Source: an uncultured Scytonema sp. (GTDB taxonomy: Bacteria > Cyanobacteriota > Cyanobacteriia > Cyanobacteriales > Nostocaceae). Taken from it: 64,000 nucleotides of DNA. The stretch covers positions 16,886 through 80,885 of the forward strand of contig CALMVQ010000140.1 of the NCBI GenBank assembly GCA_937873135.1. Direction: 5' to 3'. Below the pieces are notes generated by a model, which ran no database searches, was not told where the DNA came from, and saw nothing but the letters and a program-made list of their open reading frames with translations. The translations under genes and the position numbers were made by a program. This document shows positions 8,969 to 17,016 of the stretch, piece by piece; the stretch's first letter is position 1, and every line of letters begins with the position of its first letter.

Positions 8969-8989
8969 TAATGACTAATGACTAATGAC
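8969..8989. repeat. Heptameric tandem repeat, TAATGAC x3, spanning a start codon
   Basis: Three exact TAATGAC units lie at the end of the 298-bp gap after the esterase gene. The ATG assigned to the next gene (8978) is part of the second unit. A ribosome-binding site is not obvious upstream, so the repeat may have been inserted at the start or may provide it. Confidence 0.8.
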
Positions 8990-10648
8990 TTCAGAAATCG
9001 ACTCGGACTTTGGAGTGCAGCACTCCTAACCGGATTAGTTGGGGTTGTGAACTTGCTATCATCAGTGACACCAAACCAACACGGGCGAAATCACTGGTTG
9101 AAGCACTTTTTGCCCTTTGAGATTACTGCCAGTGGTCATATATTCGCAGCACTAACTGGGTTTGTTTTGCTGACACTCGCAACAAATTTGTTGCGCCGGA
9201 AACGAGTCGCCTGGTTGCTTACCATTGGTTTACTCATTATTTCCATCATCAGTAACTTACTTAAGGGATTGGATTTTGAAGAAAGTGTTCTATCAGGAGT
9301 TTTGCTAGCGCAATTACTTTTGATGCGACATATTTTTACAGCAAAATCAGACCCTCCTTCGATAGCACAGGGAGTCCGGGTATTGATAGGTGCTTTACTC
9401 TTTACCTTGGCATATGGAACTATTGGATTTTACTTATTAGACGGCAAATTTTCGGAGGATTTTAATTGGAGGGAAGCCGTAGGTCAAACTCTGGCAATGT
9501 TCTTTACCGAAGATAATCTGGGACTAAAGCCACAAAGTAAGTTTGGCACTTTTTTCGCCAATTCGATCTATGTTATCGCTGCAAGTACGTTTACTTATGC
9601 GTTATTAATGCTTTTAAGGCCCGTATTTGTACGTAATTCTACTGAACCGCGAGAGCGGCAAAGGGCAAGAGAAATTGTAGAACAGTACGGCTGCTCTTCA
9701 TTAGCCGCATTTACTTTACTTAGTGACAAAAGTTACTATTTTAGTCCTTCCGGTCGTAGTGTCATCGCTTATGTTCCAAAAGGAAGAGGTGCGATCGCCT
9801 TGGGAGATCCCATTGGTCCTATTGAAGATCGTCAGGAGGTTATTGTTGCTTTCCAGCAATTTTGCCAACGGAATGATTGGTATCCGGCTTTCTACCAAAC
9901 TTTGCCCGATGAGATAGAGATGTACAAGTCTTTAGGGTTTAAAGTTCTGAATATTGGCAAAGAAGGGGTGGTTGATCTGAACGCCTTTTCCTTACAAGGT
10001 AAGGCAGGTAAGAATCTCAGAACCCCTCTGAATCGCATGACAAAGATGGGGTATAAAGTCAAATTTTACCAACCGCCAATTTCCCATGACTTATTGCGCC
10101 AATTGAAACCAGTCAGCGATGAATGGCTGCAAATGGTGCAAGGTTCAGAAAAACACTTTTCTTTAGGTTGGTTTGATGAAACTTACCTGCGGGAATGTGA
10201 AATTGCTGTGGTATATTCCCCCAACTCAGAAATTGTCGCTTTTACCAACCTGTTACCGGAGTACCAACTCAACGAAATTACGAACGATCTCATGCGCTAT
10301 CGTCGTGCCATTGAGAATGGCATGATGGACTTTTTATTTATTTCTATGTTTCAATACTACAAGGAAAAAGGCTACGACAGCTTTAATATTGGTCTTTCTG
10401 TCCTTGCTGGAGTTGGTGAAACCGCAGAGTCTCGCAGCTTAGAAAAAGTAATGCACTATTTATACAAACATTTGGAACGGTTCTACAACTTCCAAGGTTT
10501 GTACGCTTATAAAGACAAATTTCACCCTCGCTGGGAGCCGCGTTACCTAGTTTACCCCAGCTTAGGTGCTTTACCTGATGTCGTCGTAGCATTGATTCGG
10601 GCAGATTCGGGCGATCGCCTCCTCGATTATTTTAAACCTGGTGCTTGA
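8978..10648 (+). CDS. Phosphatidylglycerol lysyltransferase-like membrane protein (MprF C-terminal type)
   Basis: The 556-residue protein has about six hydrophobic segments in its first 215 residues. A soluble domain (about 225-545) of the DUF2156/MprF synthase type follows: GCSSLAAFTLLSDKSYYFS, RGAIALGDPIG, LGFKVLNIGKEGVVDL, NRMTKMGYKV and a terminal YKDKFHPRWEPRYLVYP. Such domains transfer lysine, alanine or another amino acid from tRNA to phosphatidylglycerol, changing surface charge. Compared with full MprF (about 840 residues, 14 membrane spans), most of the flippase half is missing here; a candidate for it is the gene at 6199-7161. The ATG at 8978 falls in a heptamer repeat, so the true start is uncertain. 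Confidence 0.82.
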   Translation: MTNDFRNRLGLWSAALLTGLVGVVNLLSSVTPNQHGRNHWLKHFLPFEITASGHIFAALTGFVLLTLATNLLRRKRVAWLLTIGLLIISIISNLLKGLDFEESVLSGVLLAQLLLMRHIFTAKSDPPSIAQGVRVLIGALLFTLAYGTIGFYLLDGKFSEDFNWREAVGQTLAMFFTEDNLGLKPQSKFGTFFANSIYVIAASTFTYALLMLLRPVFVRNSTEPRERQRAREIVEQYGCSSLAAFTLLSDKSYYFSPSGRSVIAYVPKGRGAIALGDPIGPIEDRQEVIVAFQQFCQRNDWYPAFYQTLPDEIEMYKSLGFKVLNIGKEGVVDLNAFSLQGKAGKNLRTPLNRMTKMGYKVKFYQPPISHDLLRQLKPVSDEWLQMVQGSEKHFSLGWFDETYLRECEIAVVYSPNSEIVAFTNLLPEYQLNEITNDLMRYRRAIENGMMDFLFISMFQYYKEKGYDSFNIGLSVLAGVGETAESRSLEKVMHYLYKHLERFYNFQGLYAYKDKFHPRWEPRYLVYPSLGALPDVVVALIRADSGDRLLDYFKPGA

Positions 10649-10701
10649 TTTTAATGAGGAGGAGAGACGCAAAGGAGTATAGGGTACTGTGTACACAATA
10701 G

Positions 10702-10873
10702 CTAACTGGAGTTTAGACTAGTTAGGAGTGCGAAACTTAGAAGGCTCATTCTATAAAGCATAAAAACCAAGGCGTTGGTTCCTGGAAACATCTTAAATCC
10801 GTATCCCTATTTTTTTGAAAATTTAGTTTCGCACCGCGAACTAGTCTAAACTCCAGTTAGTCTAAACTCCAGT
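10702..10873. repeat. Palindromic repeat element with 22-bp perfect arms and a 16-bp tandem duplication
   Basis: Arm CTAACTGGAGTTTAGACTAGTT (10702-10723, 22 bp) is the exact reverse complement of 10839-10860. A second inner match pairs TGCGAAAC (10729-10736) with GTTTCGCA (10826-10833). On the right side the unit TAGTCTAAACTCCAGT is present twice in tandem (10842-10857 and 10858-10873). The loop of about 90 bp contains no gene. It lies between the convergent MprF-like and DUF2442 genes and could fold as a long hairpin in RNA from either strand. Confidence 0.75.
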
Positions 10874-10923
10874 TACAATGCTGCTGACAAATTATCAGTA
10901 ATGTAGCTAAATCGTCCATAGTG

Positions 10924-11202
10924 CTAGGCACTATGACTTAAATGATAGTGGGGGATAGGCTGATTACTGATTACTGCATAGAGAACATCTGGGTCAAGAT
11001 CGGCTCCAGATCGCCATTGGATTGTGCCTACTTCATGGTTTACTTCTACCATCCCAAAGTATTTTTGATCTTGCAACGGCTCAAAAACACCTGTGAATTC
11101 GATTAGGTTGCTAATATCAACTACTCCCTCAACACCATCTTCAAAGCGGATATATAGTTGGTAATTTTCTCTTGGTTCTGCCGCAACAATATCTTTTAAC
11201 AT
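10924..11202 (-). CDS. DUF2442 domain protein
   Basis: The 92-residue protein shows the family pattern: a start of the type LKDIVAAEPRENYQLYIRFEDG, VVDIS, the segment LEFTGVFEPLQD-like around 35-50, and a terminal WRSGADLDPDVLY with the conserved DLxPDxLY. It follows a DUF4160 gene by 6 bp, so the two are almost certainly co-transcribed and perhaps co-translated. DUF4160-DUF2442 pairs are widespread in bacteria on mobile or accessory DNA and have been suggested to behave as toxin-antitoxin-like modules. The biochemical role is unknown to me. Confidence 0.85.
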   Translation of the reverse strand: MLKDIVAAEPRENYQLYIRFEDGVEGVVDISNLIEFTGVFEPLQDQKYFGMVEVNHEVGTIQWRSGADLDPDVLYAVISNQPIPHYHLSHSA

Positions 11203-11208
11203 ATTTCA

Positions 11209-11469
11209 CTACTCCAGTGGTAAGACTTTGTTTAAGGTTTGATTGTCTCTAGCTAGTTCCCAATTCTCCATCAATTCAGTAGGATGTAATATTGCCCATT
11301 CTGATACCAGTTTAAAAGCTCTAGAGCTAAGTGAACCTTCGAGAATTTCCAACGTTTCAATACTGATTATCGCTTTTTGTTGGTTATATCGTACATGAAA
11401 GTGTGGTGGTGGGTGGTCATTGTAGTACATTGTAATGATGATTCCGCAAAAACGGCTAATTTCTGGCAT
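11209..11469 (-). CDS. DUF4160 domain protein
   Basis: The 86 residues contain the family hallmark: PEISRFCGIIITMYYNDH followed by PPHFHVRY, with a histidine-rich HxPPHFHxxY core at about 18-27. It is the first gene of a tight pair with DUF2442 (6-bp gap). The small size, pairing and accessory surroundings fit a toxin-antitoxin-like unit, but no nuclease motif is evident. Which partner would be toxic is not decidable from sequence. Confidence 0.85.
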   Translation of the reverse strand: MPEISRFCGIIITMYYNDHPPPHFHVRYNQQKAIISIETLEILEGSLSSRAFKLVSEWAILHPTELMENWELARDNQTLNKVLPLE

Positions 11470-11944
11470 TAGTTCTCCAAGTTTTTAGCTTTCCTTTGGT
11501 GGAAGACGAACTGAAGGTGCGGAATTGCCCACAGTTCAGGCAACTTGACATTTTTGCAGTACATGTGTACTATATAAGAAGAACTACAAGTTTTTTGTAC
11601 GGTGAATTAGCACTCACACGCGCTCCGTAATTATTACATCCTGCAATAGATTCAATAATTTTCGGTTAGCCACTTTTTAAGGGGATCAAAGGTTTGGAAG
11701 GAAAAAGGTCTTAACTGAACCGTATGACCTCGATTTTCTTGGCGTCTTCTGGTGCAAGACGCTACGCGTTGGCTGACGCCACTTCTCTTGACGAACGCGG
11801 AGCGTATCCGACAGGACAAGGCGGTTCAATAAATTACGTATTTTTCTAGCGGTTCGGGAGTAAATTGGCATAACTTTACTTGAGGTTTTAGATTCTCAGT
11901 CTAAAGTCCCAAATTTGCTGACTTTTAATAGGGTATGCGAAAAT
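11470..11944. other. Intergenic region with repeat DNA
   Basis: This 475-bp gap between divergent genes contains repeat-like wording at about 11712-11830 (GAACCGTATGACC, CAAGACGCTACGCGTTGG, GACAAGGCGGTTCA) that also occurs in part near 3716-3950. No gene is supported; a 61-codon minus-strand frame over the repeats is probably chance. Confidence 0.5.
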
Positions 11945-14458
11945 ATGACAAACGTTAATAAATCTAGCAATCAGAAAACAAAGTTCACCCTTTACGACTT
12001 TACTGGCAAGGAAAAAGCTTACTACTTAGTAGATAGAGTCAATATAGCAAGAAGCAATAGTGCTCAAGACCAAGCCGTAGCTCATAGTATCATTATTATC
12101 GACCGTTCTGGCTCGATGTCATATGATATTTCAGCGTTGAAAGACACTCTAATCAAGCTTTTGACACTCGAGGAGTATATCAATTTTAAACTCGTTGTTA
12201 GTTTAATCTCCTATTCTTCCAAAGGAGACGTCACCTGTCATTTCCAAAGAATTTCTATTCAAGAAGTGATGAAACAAAATTCTCCCTACTTGGAAGAAAT
12301 TAAACAAATTCAGGCTACCTATTTAACTTGTATCTCTCAAGCAATGGAGATGGCAAAATCTCTGATTAATGCTGAAGAGGTTACAGGCATAACTTTGCAC
12401 AGTGATGGCTACGCTAATGATAGCAGTCCCAGTGCAGAAGTCAGAGCGTTAGAGTTGATATGCTCTGAACTACGTGGCATGAATGTTTTTGTCAACACCA
12501 TTGCTTATTCCAATGCTTCTGACTTTAAACTACTTGCCAAAATTGCTAACACAGTATCAGGTTTATGTATTAAAGCTGGTAATGTGAAAGAAGTTTATGA
12601 GGCTATTTACAGCACTGCCAAACTTTTAGGTGGCTCAGTTGCGCCAGTGATAGAAGAAACTCTTGCTGCTGATTACAGCTATCAAATTTTCTTCTCTAGA
12701 AGTGAAAAAAAAATTAATGGCACGCTAGGGACGTTGAAAATTTATGGATTAAAGCCAGAGGATGAGGCTACTGTCTATAAATACAAGCAAATCACCGCAT
12801 TAGCGTATGAACAGTTAAATGTTCCTATTGCACAGAATGATGAGTCCGTGTACGCGTTTGCGAAGGCAAATTTAGCTGAGGGGCATTTAAATACGGCTAA
12901 ATATGCGATCGCCAGTACTTTTAACGCTACTTTGACGGAAAAACACTTTCGAGCACTAACCAATGAACAAATTGCTGATTTTGCCCAAGATATTGACATT
13001 GCACTCTTTTATCCCAATGTCTTGTGCGAGCATGAAATTAGAGATAGAGTTCAGGTAAATAAGAAAATTTCTCTAATCGAACTGCTGAATATTTTTGAAG
13101 AACATCGTCACAGCATTATCGTTAACTTCAAGCACTTACAGAAAAATTACCAACGAAAAGGCATTCAAAGAGTTAATGGTTCCAGAGATGAAAATGGCAA
13201 CCTGATCAAGCCTTGGCTGACGACAGAATATGTAAATCGAAGTGAGTATGTTGAGATGGGTGTGTTTGAGATTAATCGCAACACTGCGACTATCAATATG
13301 CTGATTTCTCGTAAAGTCAGACTTGTTAAAGCTGAAGACAACACCCCAATTATTGAGGTTGCAGGTTTATTGGTGAACGATCTAGCTACCTTTAATAATT
13401 ACACCATCGTCAGCGATGGTGAAGTTAATGTGAAGTCACTGCAAATAAAAATCAGTAGTAAAAAAGTCTTTGATTTGCTTCAGCAAAAAGGCGTACTCGA
13501 AGCACAGGAGTTTAACTTCCGCACTGACTATAACATCGAACTAGAAAATTTACCCCTTGTTCCTTTTGACGGACAGTATGATATCATAGATAGTTTGTTC
13601 GAGCAAATTGTGGAAATCAAAATTCTTTCTAGTATTATTTCTGCTTGCTTGAAAGAAGAATCAGATATCTTTTTACCAGAACAGTTAGAAGAGTTAAAAA
13701 AGCATTATCTTTCCAAAAACCAATACATCAACTTCCCAACAACTAACGAATACAGCGATATCAAGGAAGCTTTAGCCAACGGCACTCTTGATTCGCGAGT
13801 CAGTTATAAAATTGATATTGGTAGCGCATTGATTCTCAACCTCAGCAAGATTCCATCGGCAAATAAATTTCTAGATAGGATGTATCAAGCTTACGATACA
13901 GAGACTGGAGAGAAACTCAGTCCTCCTACCTTTGAGATGGCTTTCGTTCCTCAAATTGCTTTTAGACACAAACCACTGTCATCGCGGATAAAAATTACGA
14001 AAGTGGATGACTTGATGAAACCAATTTTTGATGACTTTCTCGGATTGGAGAAAAACGGCATCATTGAGGGTTTACTGACGAAAGTCGGTGCTGGTTGGAG
14101 CTGGCAGGTTTTGCAGAAGTGGAATGATAAAGCTGTGAGCAAAGAGGAAATGGTTGTAGCTTTGACGACAGCGAGTCATAAGTTAGAGAAATATGTAGAA
14201 AGAATTTACCAGGATAACATTTGTCCTTTAGTTTTCTACATCGGTTCTACAGGACTTTTACCAGACGAGATGAAAGCAAAAGCTGCAACTTGTGAGGAAC
14301 TTGCAGCCAAATATCCGAATTTGCAATTTTCTCGTGATGAACAAGAAGGTACGTTTTTTGAAATCGGTCAAAGCATTCTCAGTGTCTATGCCAAGACCGA
14401 GTATTATACTAAGAAGCAATTAGCACTTAGTACTGTATGCCATGAATCCATATCATAA
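11945..14458 (+). CDS. Large von Willebrand factor A domain protein, function unknown
   Basis: The 837-residue cytoplasmic-looking protein has a VWA domain at about 45-225. The metal-binding MIDAS motif is intact: DRSGSMS with Asp53, Ser55 and Ser57, followed by a conserved Thr region and HSDGYAND. The remaining 600 residues are rich in helix and charged residues, have no recognised motif and contain no membrane segment or export signal. I chose the ATG at 11945 (MTNVNKSS) because the longer frame would need TTG at 11915. The gene is not next to a MoxR ATPase or phosphatase, the usual partners of such proteins. It may act as a metal-dependent scaffold; more cannot be said. Confidence 0.75.
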   Translation: MTNVNKSSNQKTKFTLYDFTGKEKAYYLVDRVNIARSNSAQDQAVAHSIIIIDRSGSMSYDISALKDTLIKLLTLEEYINFKLVVSLISYSSKGDVTCHFQRISIQEVMKQNSPYLEEIKQIQATYLTCISQAMEMAKSLINAEEVTGITLHSDGYANDSSPSAEVRALELICSELRGMNVFVNTIAYSNASDFKLLAKIANTVSGLCIKAGNVKEVYEAIYSTAKLLGGSVAPVIEETLAADYSYQIFFSRSEKKINGTLGTLKIYGLKPEDEATVYKYKQITALAYEQLNVPIAQNDESVYAFAKANLAEGHLNTAKYAIASTFNATLTEKHFRALTNEQIADFAQDIDIALFYPNVLCEHEIRDRVQVNKKISLIELLNIFEEHRHSIIVNFKHLQKNYQRKGIQRVNGSRDENGNLIKPWLTTEYVNRSEYVEMGVFEINRNTATINMLISRKVRLVKAEDNTPIIEVAGLLVNDLATFNNYTIVSDGEVNVKSLQIKISSKKVFDLLQQKGVLEAQEFNFRTDYNIELENLPLVPFDGQYDIIDSLFEQIVEIKILSSIISACLKEESDIFLPEQLEELKKHYLSKNQYINFPTTNEYSDIKEALANGTLDSRVSYKIDIGSALILNLSKIPSANKFLDRMYQAYDTETGEKLSPPTFEMAFVPQIAFRHKPLSSRIKITKVDDLMKPIFDDFLGLEKNGIIEGLLTKVGAGWSWQVLQKWNDKAVSKEEMVVALTTASHKLEKYVERIYQDNICPLVFYIGSTGLLPDEMKAKAATCEELAAKYPNLQFSRDEQEGTFFEIGQSILSVYAKTEYYTKKQLALSTVCHESIS

Positions 14459-14467
14459 AAAAAGCTT

Positions 14468-14510
14468 GTAGTTGCGCTTCAACGCTGCTTTAGCGCTAAA
14501 GCGCAACTAC
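14468..14510. terminator. Bidirectional hairpin between convergent genes
   Basis: GTAGTTGCGCTT (14468-14479) pairs perfectly with AAGCGCAACTAC (14499-14510), with a further small AGCGCT palindrome in the loop. It lies 10 bp after the VWA stop and 28 bp after the hemH stop, as expected of a shared terminator. The sequence also resembles a dispersed cyanobacterial palindrome, and there is no long T run. Confidence 0.55.
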
Positions 14511-14537
14511 GAACATAGCGCTTAGCGATGCTAACTG

Positions 14538-15701
14538 CTACAAAAGCCCAATCATATGCAGTAAACCACGACCAGTAATCAACTCGATAATCAAGGCAAT
14601 AAAGCCAAGCATGGCAATTCTACCATTCCAAACTTCGGCTGAAGTCGTTATGCCCCACTTCCAACGTTCCGGTGGATAGATTTTCACCTTTTTCTTCATC
14701 TGACTGACTTGCGAGAGTTTCAGATTAGGTGATTTCAACGCCTCAAGAACCATATCGGCGAGCGCGTTAATAAATATTGGATTCGTGTTGAGGGCTGGCA
14801 CGCGTCGGAAGTGATGAATTCCTGATTCTTCAGCCACTTCCCGATACTCCATATCAATTTCTTGTAATGTCTCAATATGTTCTGAGACAAAACTGATAGG
14901 CACAACAGCCAAATCCTTCACGCCTTTGTCGCCGAGATCCTTAATTGCATCCTCTGTGTAAGGTTGAAGCCATTCCACCGGACCGACACGACTCTGATAA
15001 GCTAAAGTATGAGAATTCGGTCGATTGAGAGTTTTTATAATCTGGTTCGTGCATTCCTCAATCTCTTGCTGGTAAGGATCGCCTGCTTCGTCAACATAAC
15101 TTTTGGGAACACCGTGGGCACTGAAGAAGATATGAACTCGATCTGGATCTTCGGATTTGTCCACTTCCTGAGCAATTAATTCAGCCATCGCTTGGAGGTA
15201 ACCGCTTTGTTTGTACCAGGAAGGAATAACCGTGTAATCAATCTGTTGGAGTTTAGAATTTTCTTGCCAAAGTCTTTCTAAAAGCCGGAAGCTAGAACCA
15301 CTGGTACTGATAGAAAATTGGGGATAAAGAGGTAAAATTACAAGACGTTCAATCCTGTCTTGAGTAATTAGAGCGATCGCCTCTTCCGTGTAAGGATGCC
15401 AGTAACGCATTCCAACGTAGATATTCGCCTCTTGTCCCAAAACACGCAACTGTTCCTTCAAGGCTTGTCCTTGGGCTTCAGTGATGCGTCGCAGTGGAGA
15501 ACCGCCACCAATTTGCTTGTAGTTTTCCTGCGATTTTTGAACTCGCCTTGAGGCGATCAGCCTTGCCAGGGGTTTTTGCATCCAGGGAAAGGGTAGGCGG
15601 ATAATCTCTGGATCGGAAAACAAGTTATACAGGAACGGTCCAACATCCTCTAGTTTATCTGGACCACCGAGATTTAGCAATAAGACGCCTACAAGACCCA
15701 T
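14538..15701 (-). CDS. hemH: Ferrochelatase with C-terminal chlorophyll-binding (Hlip-type) helix
   Basis: It inserts ferrous iron into protoporphyrin IX in the last step of haem synthesis. The 387-residue chain opens [17 protein letters not shown] and includes [21 protein letters not shown] with the metal-site His, and [15 protein letters not shown] with the conserved region near the active Glu. After a short linker, residues about 350-387 form one membrane helix with [12 protein letters not shown], the chlorophyll a/b-binding motif found on cyanobacterial and plant ferrochelatases, so the enzyme is probably thylakoid- or membrane-associated. It is transcribed alone, convergent with the VWA gene. 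Confidence 0.97.
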   Translation of the reverse strand: MGLVGVLLLNLGGPDKLEDVGPFLYNLFSDPEIIRLPFPWMQKPLARLIASRRVQKSQENYKQIGGGSPLRRITEAQGQALKEQLRVLGQEANIYVGMRYWHPYTEEAIALITQDRIERLVILPLYPQFSISTSGSSFRLLERLWQENSKLQQIDYTVIPSWYKQSGYLQAMAELIAQEVDKSEDPDRVHIFFSAHGVPKSYVDEAGDPYQQEIEECTNQIIKTLNRPNSHTLAYQSRVGPVEWLQPYTEDAIKDLGDKGVKDLAVVPISFVSEHIETLQEIDMEYREVAEESGIHHFRRVPALNTNPIFINALADMVLEALKSPNLKLSQVSQMKKKVKIYPPERWKWGITTSAEVWNGRIAMLGFIALIIELITGRGLLHMIGLL

Positions 15702-16739
15702 AGCAGCAAAAGTCCCTCAATCTTTTCAGCTTTTTTCACTAATGTTAACAATATATCTTTAATTGAAGAGATATTGTTAAGGGTAAGGAAATAACCAGTA
15801 GCAACAATTTCAAGAGATTGGAGTTACTGCTATCAGTTTTTACATGCATGGTTTATCCATCTAGCAGCTAGTGTAGGTGGAGAAGGACGTTCCAGGCAAC
15901 TGGCTTTACAAGGTTTAACAATTCACTCAGATAATAAAATTTTTGGCAGTACCGTCACCGATGGCTCTCGTTGGCGGTTACTGTCTTTTGGCTGGCTTGT
16001 GATCAGTTAGCAGCGAAGACGGCAGTTGTCGAACCATCAGGAGTGCGCTCGTGCAATTAATTTTATTTTTTACGAGCGCACTCAGCAACGCCAGTCGCCT
16101 CAACGGGAGCCAGTGCGCCTATACGGGTTTCCCGTCGCACTCCTTCCTATATTGCGTTGGGGAACCCCCGCACGGCGCTGGCTCCTCAGCACTCAGCACT
16201 GTTTTGGTGATTGCCTTAAAGCATTGATTCCTCTTTTCTTCTCAAGGTGGAGAGAACGCAGGGAACTTTATCCGGAAATCTCCAATCAGTCTAGTAATGA
16301 ATTAGTATGGATATCAGCAAGAAACTTTACCCTGCTACCCAACGCTCAAGAAGCCGGATTAAATATGACTTGCTAAAATTACTACAAGTTACTGATACAT
16401 ACTACCAGTGTCAGTTAACAAACTGTCACTCAGGTAATTCCCTCTGAGACACCAGAAAAGATATTTTAGATAAGTGCAAGGAGTGATACCACTTCACCAT
16501 GTGTTTGCTACAGGTTTCTTGACAATATCCCTAATTAATAAGATGTTGTGGATTCCAAATGTTGCAGCAAAAAGATGATTTGGTATTGTTTTATACAGAG
16601 TAGCGCTTGGGTGAGCAAAACTCTCAAGCGTCTTTTCGTATGTAAATAAAACCTTTGAATATTTCATCAAGAGTCTATTTAGATACTCTGAATGTTCGCA
16701 GTTTCCTTATTAATACAAATACACTCAACAAGCAACAAC
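15702..16739. other. Long intergenic region with gene debris and repeats
   Basis: A plus-strand frame at about 15834-16010 (containing RQLALQGLTIHSDNKIF and SRWRLLSFGW) looks like a once-coding sequence with no recognisable start; I cannot name its family. From 16085 to 16186 lies repeat DNA (GCCAGTCGCC, GGGGAACCCCCGCAC, GCGCTGGCTCC) shared with 3912-3926 and with the insert in lnt. An imperfect hairpin (AGCGCTTGGGTGAG and CTCTCAAGCGTC) sits at about 16600-16632. The 116-codon frame at 16026-16376 runs through the repeat and is not credible. Confidence 0.45.
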
Positions 16740-16948
16740 TTATAGAGCGATTGCGTCTGTTGTCAGTTTGATGTCTTGAACTACAACTTCTTCATAGCCT
16801 TTAAACTGTGCATCCACTGGCAGCAATTCTGAGGGATATTCTAAGATTTGCTGACGGTTTGACGCAATGTACGGGCTGCAATCTCTAATGGCTCGATGGT
16901 TTGCAGGATTTTCTCTACTAATGTCTGTGTCAACTCTTTTTGCGTCAT
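16740..16948 (-). pseudogene. N-terminal remnant of an IS66-like transposase
   Basis: From ATG 16948 one frame gives MTQKELTQTLVEKIL and EPLEIAARTLRQTVSKS before a stop. The neighbouring frame then reads ILEYPSELLPVDAQFKGYEEVVVQDIKL, which matches the start of cyanobacterial IS66-family transposases (PEDAEFKGYEEVVVQDI). The rest of the transposase, including its DDE core, is absent. This is a frameshifted and internally deleted relic downstream of leuS. Confidence 0.6.
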
Positions 16949-17016
16949 ATGCCATATTTTATAACACAAGGTGTACTCATCAAATCGGGCTACCCCTACT
17001 TATTGAGCCGATACCT

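Noticed and set aside
16026..16376. 116-codon plus-strand frame
   Set aside because: It runs through dispersed repeat DNA (GCCAGTCGCC, GGGGAACCCCC) and has no protein-like pattern.
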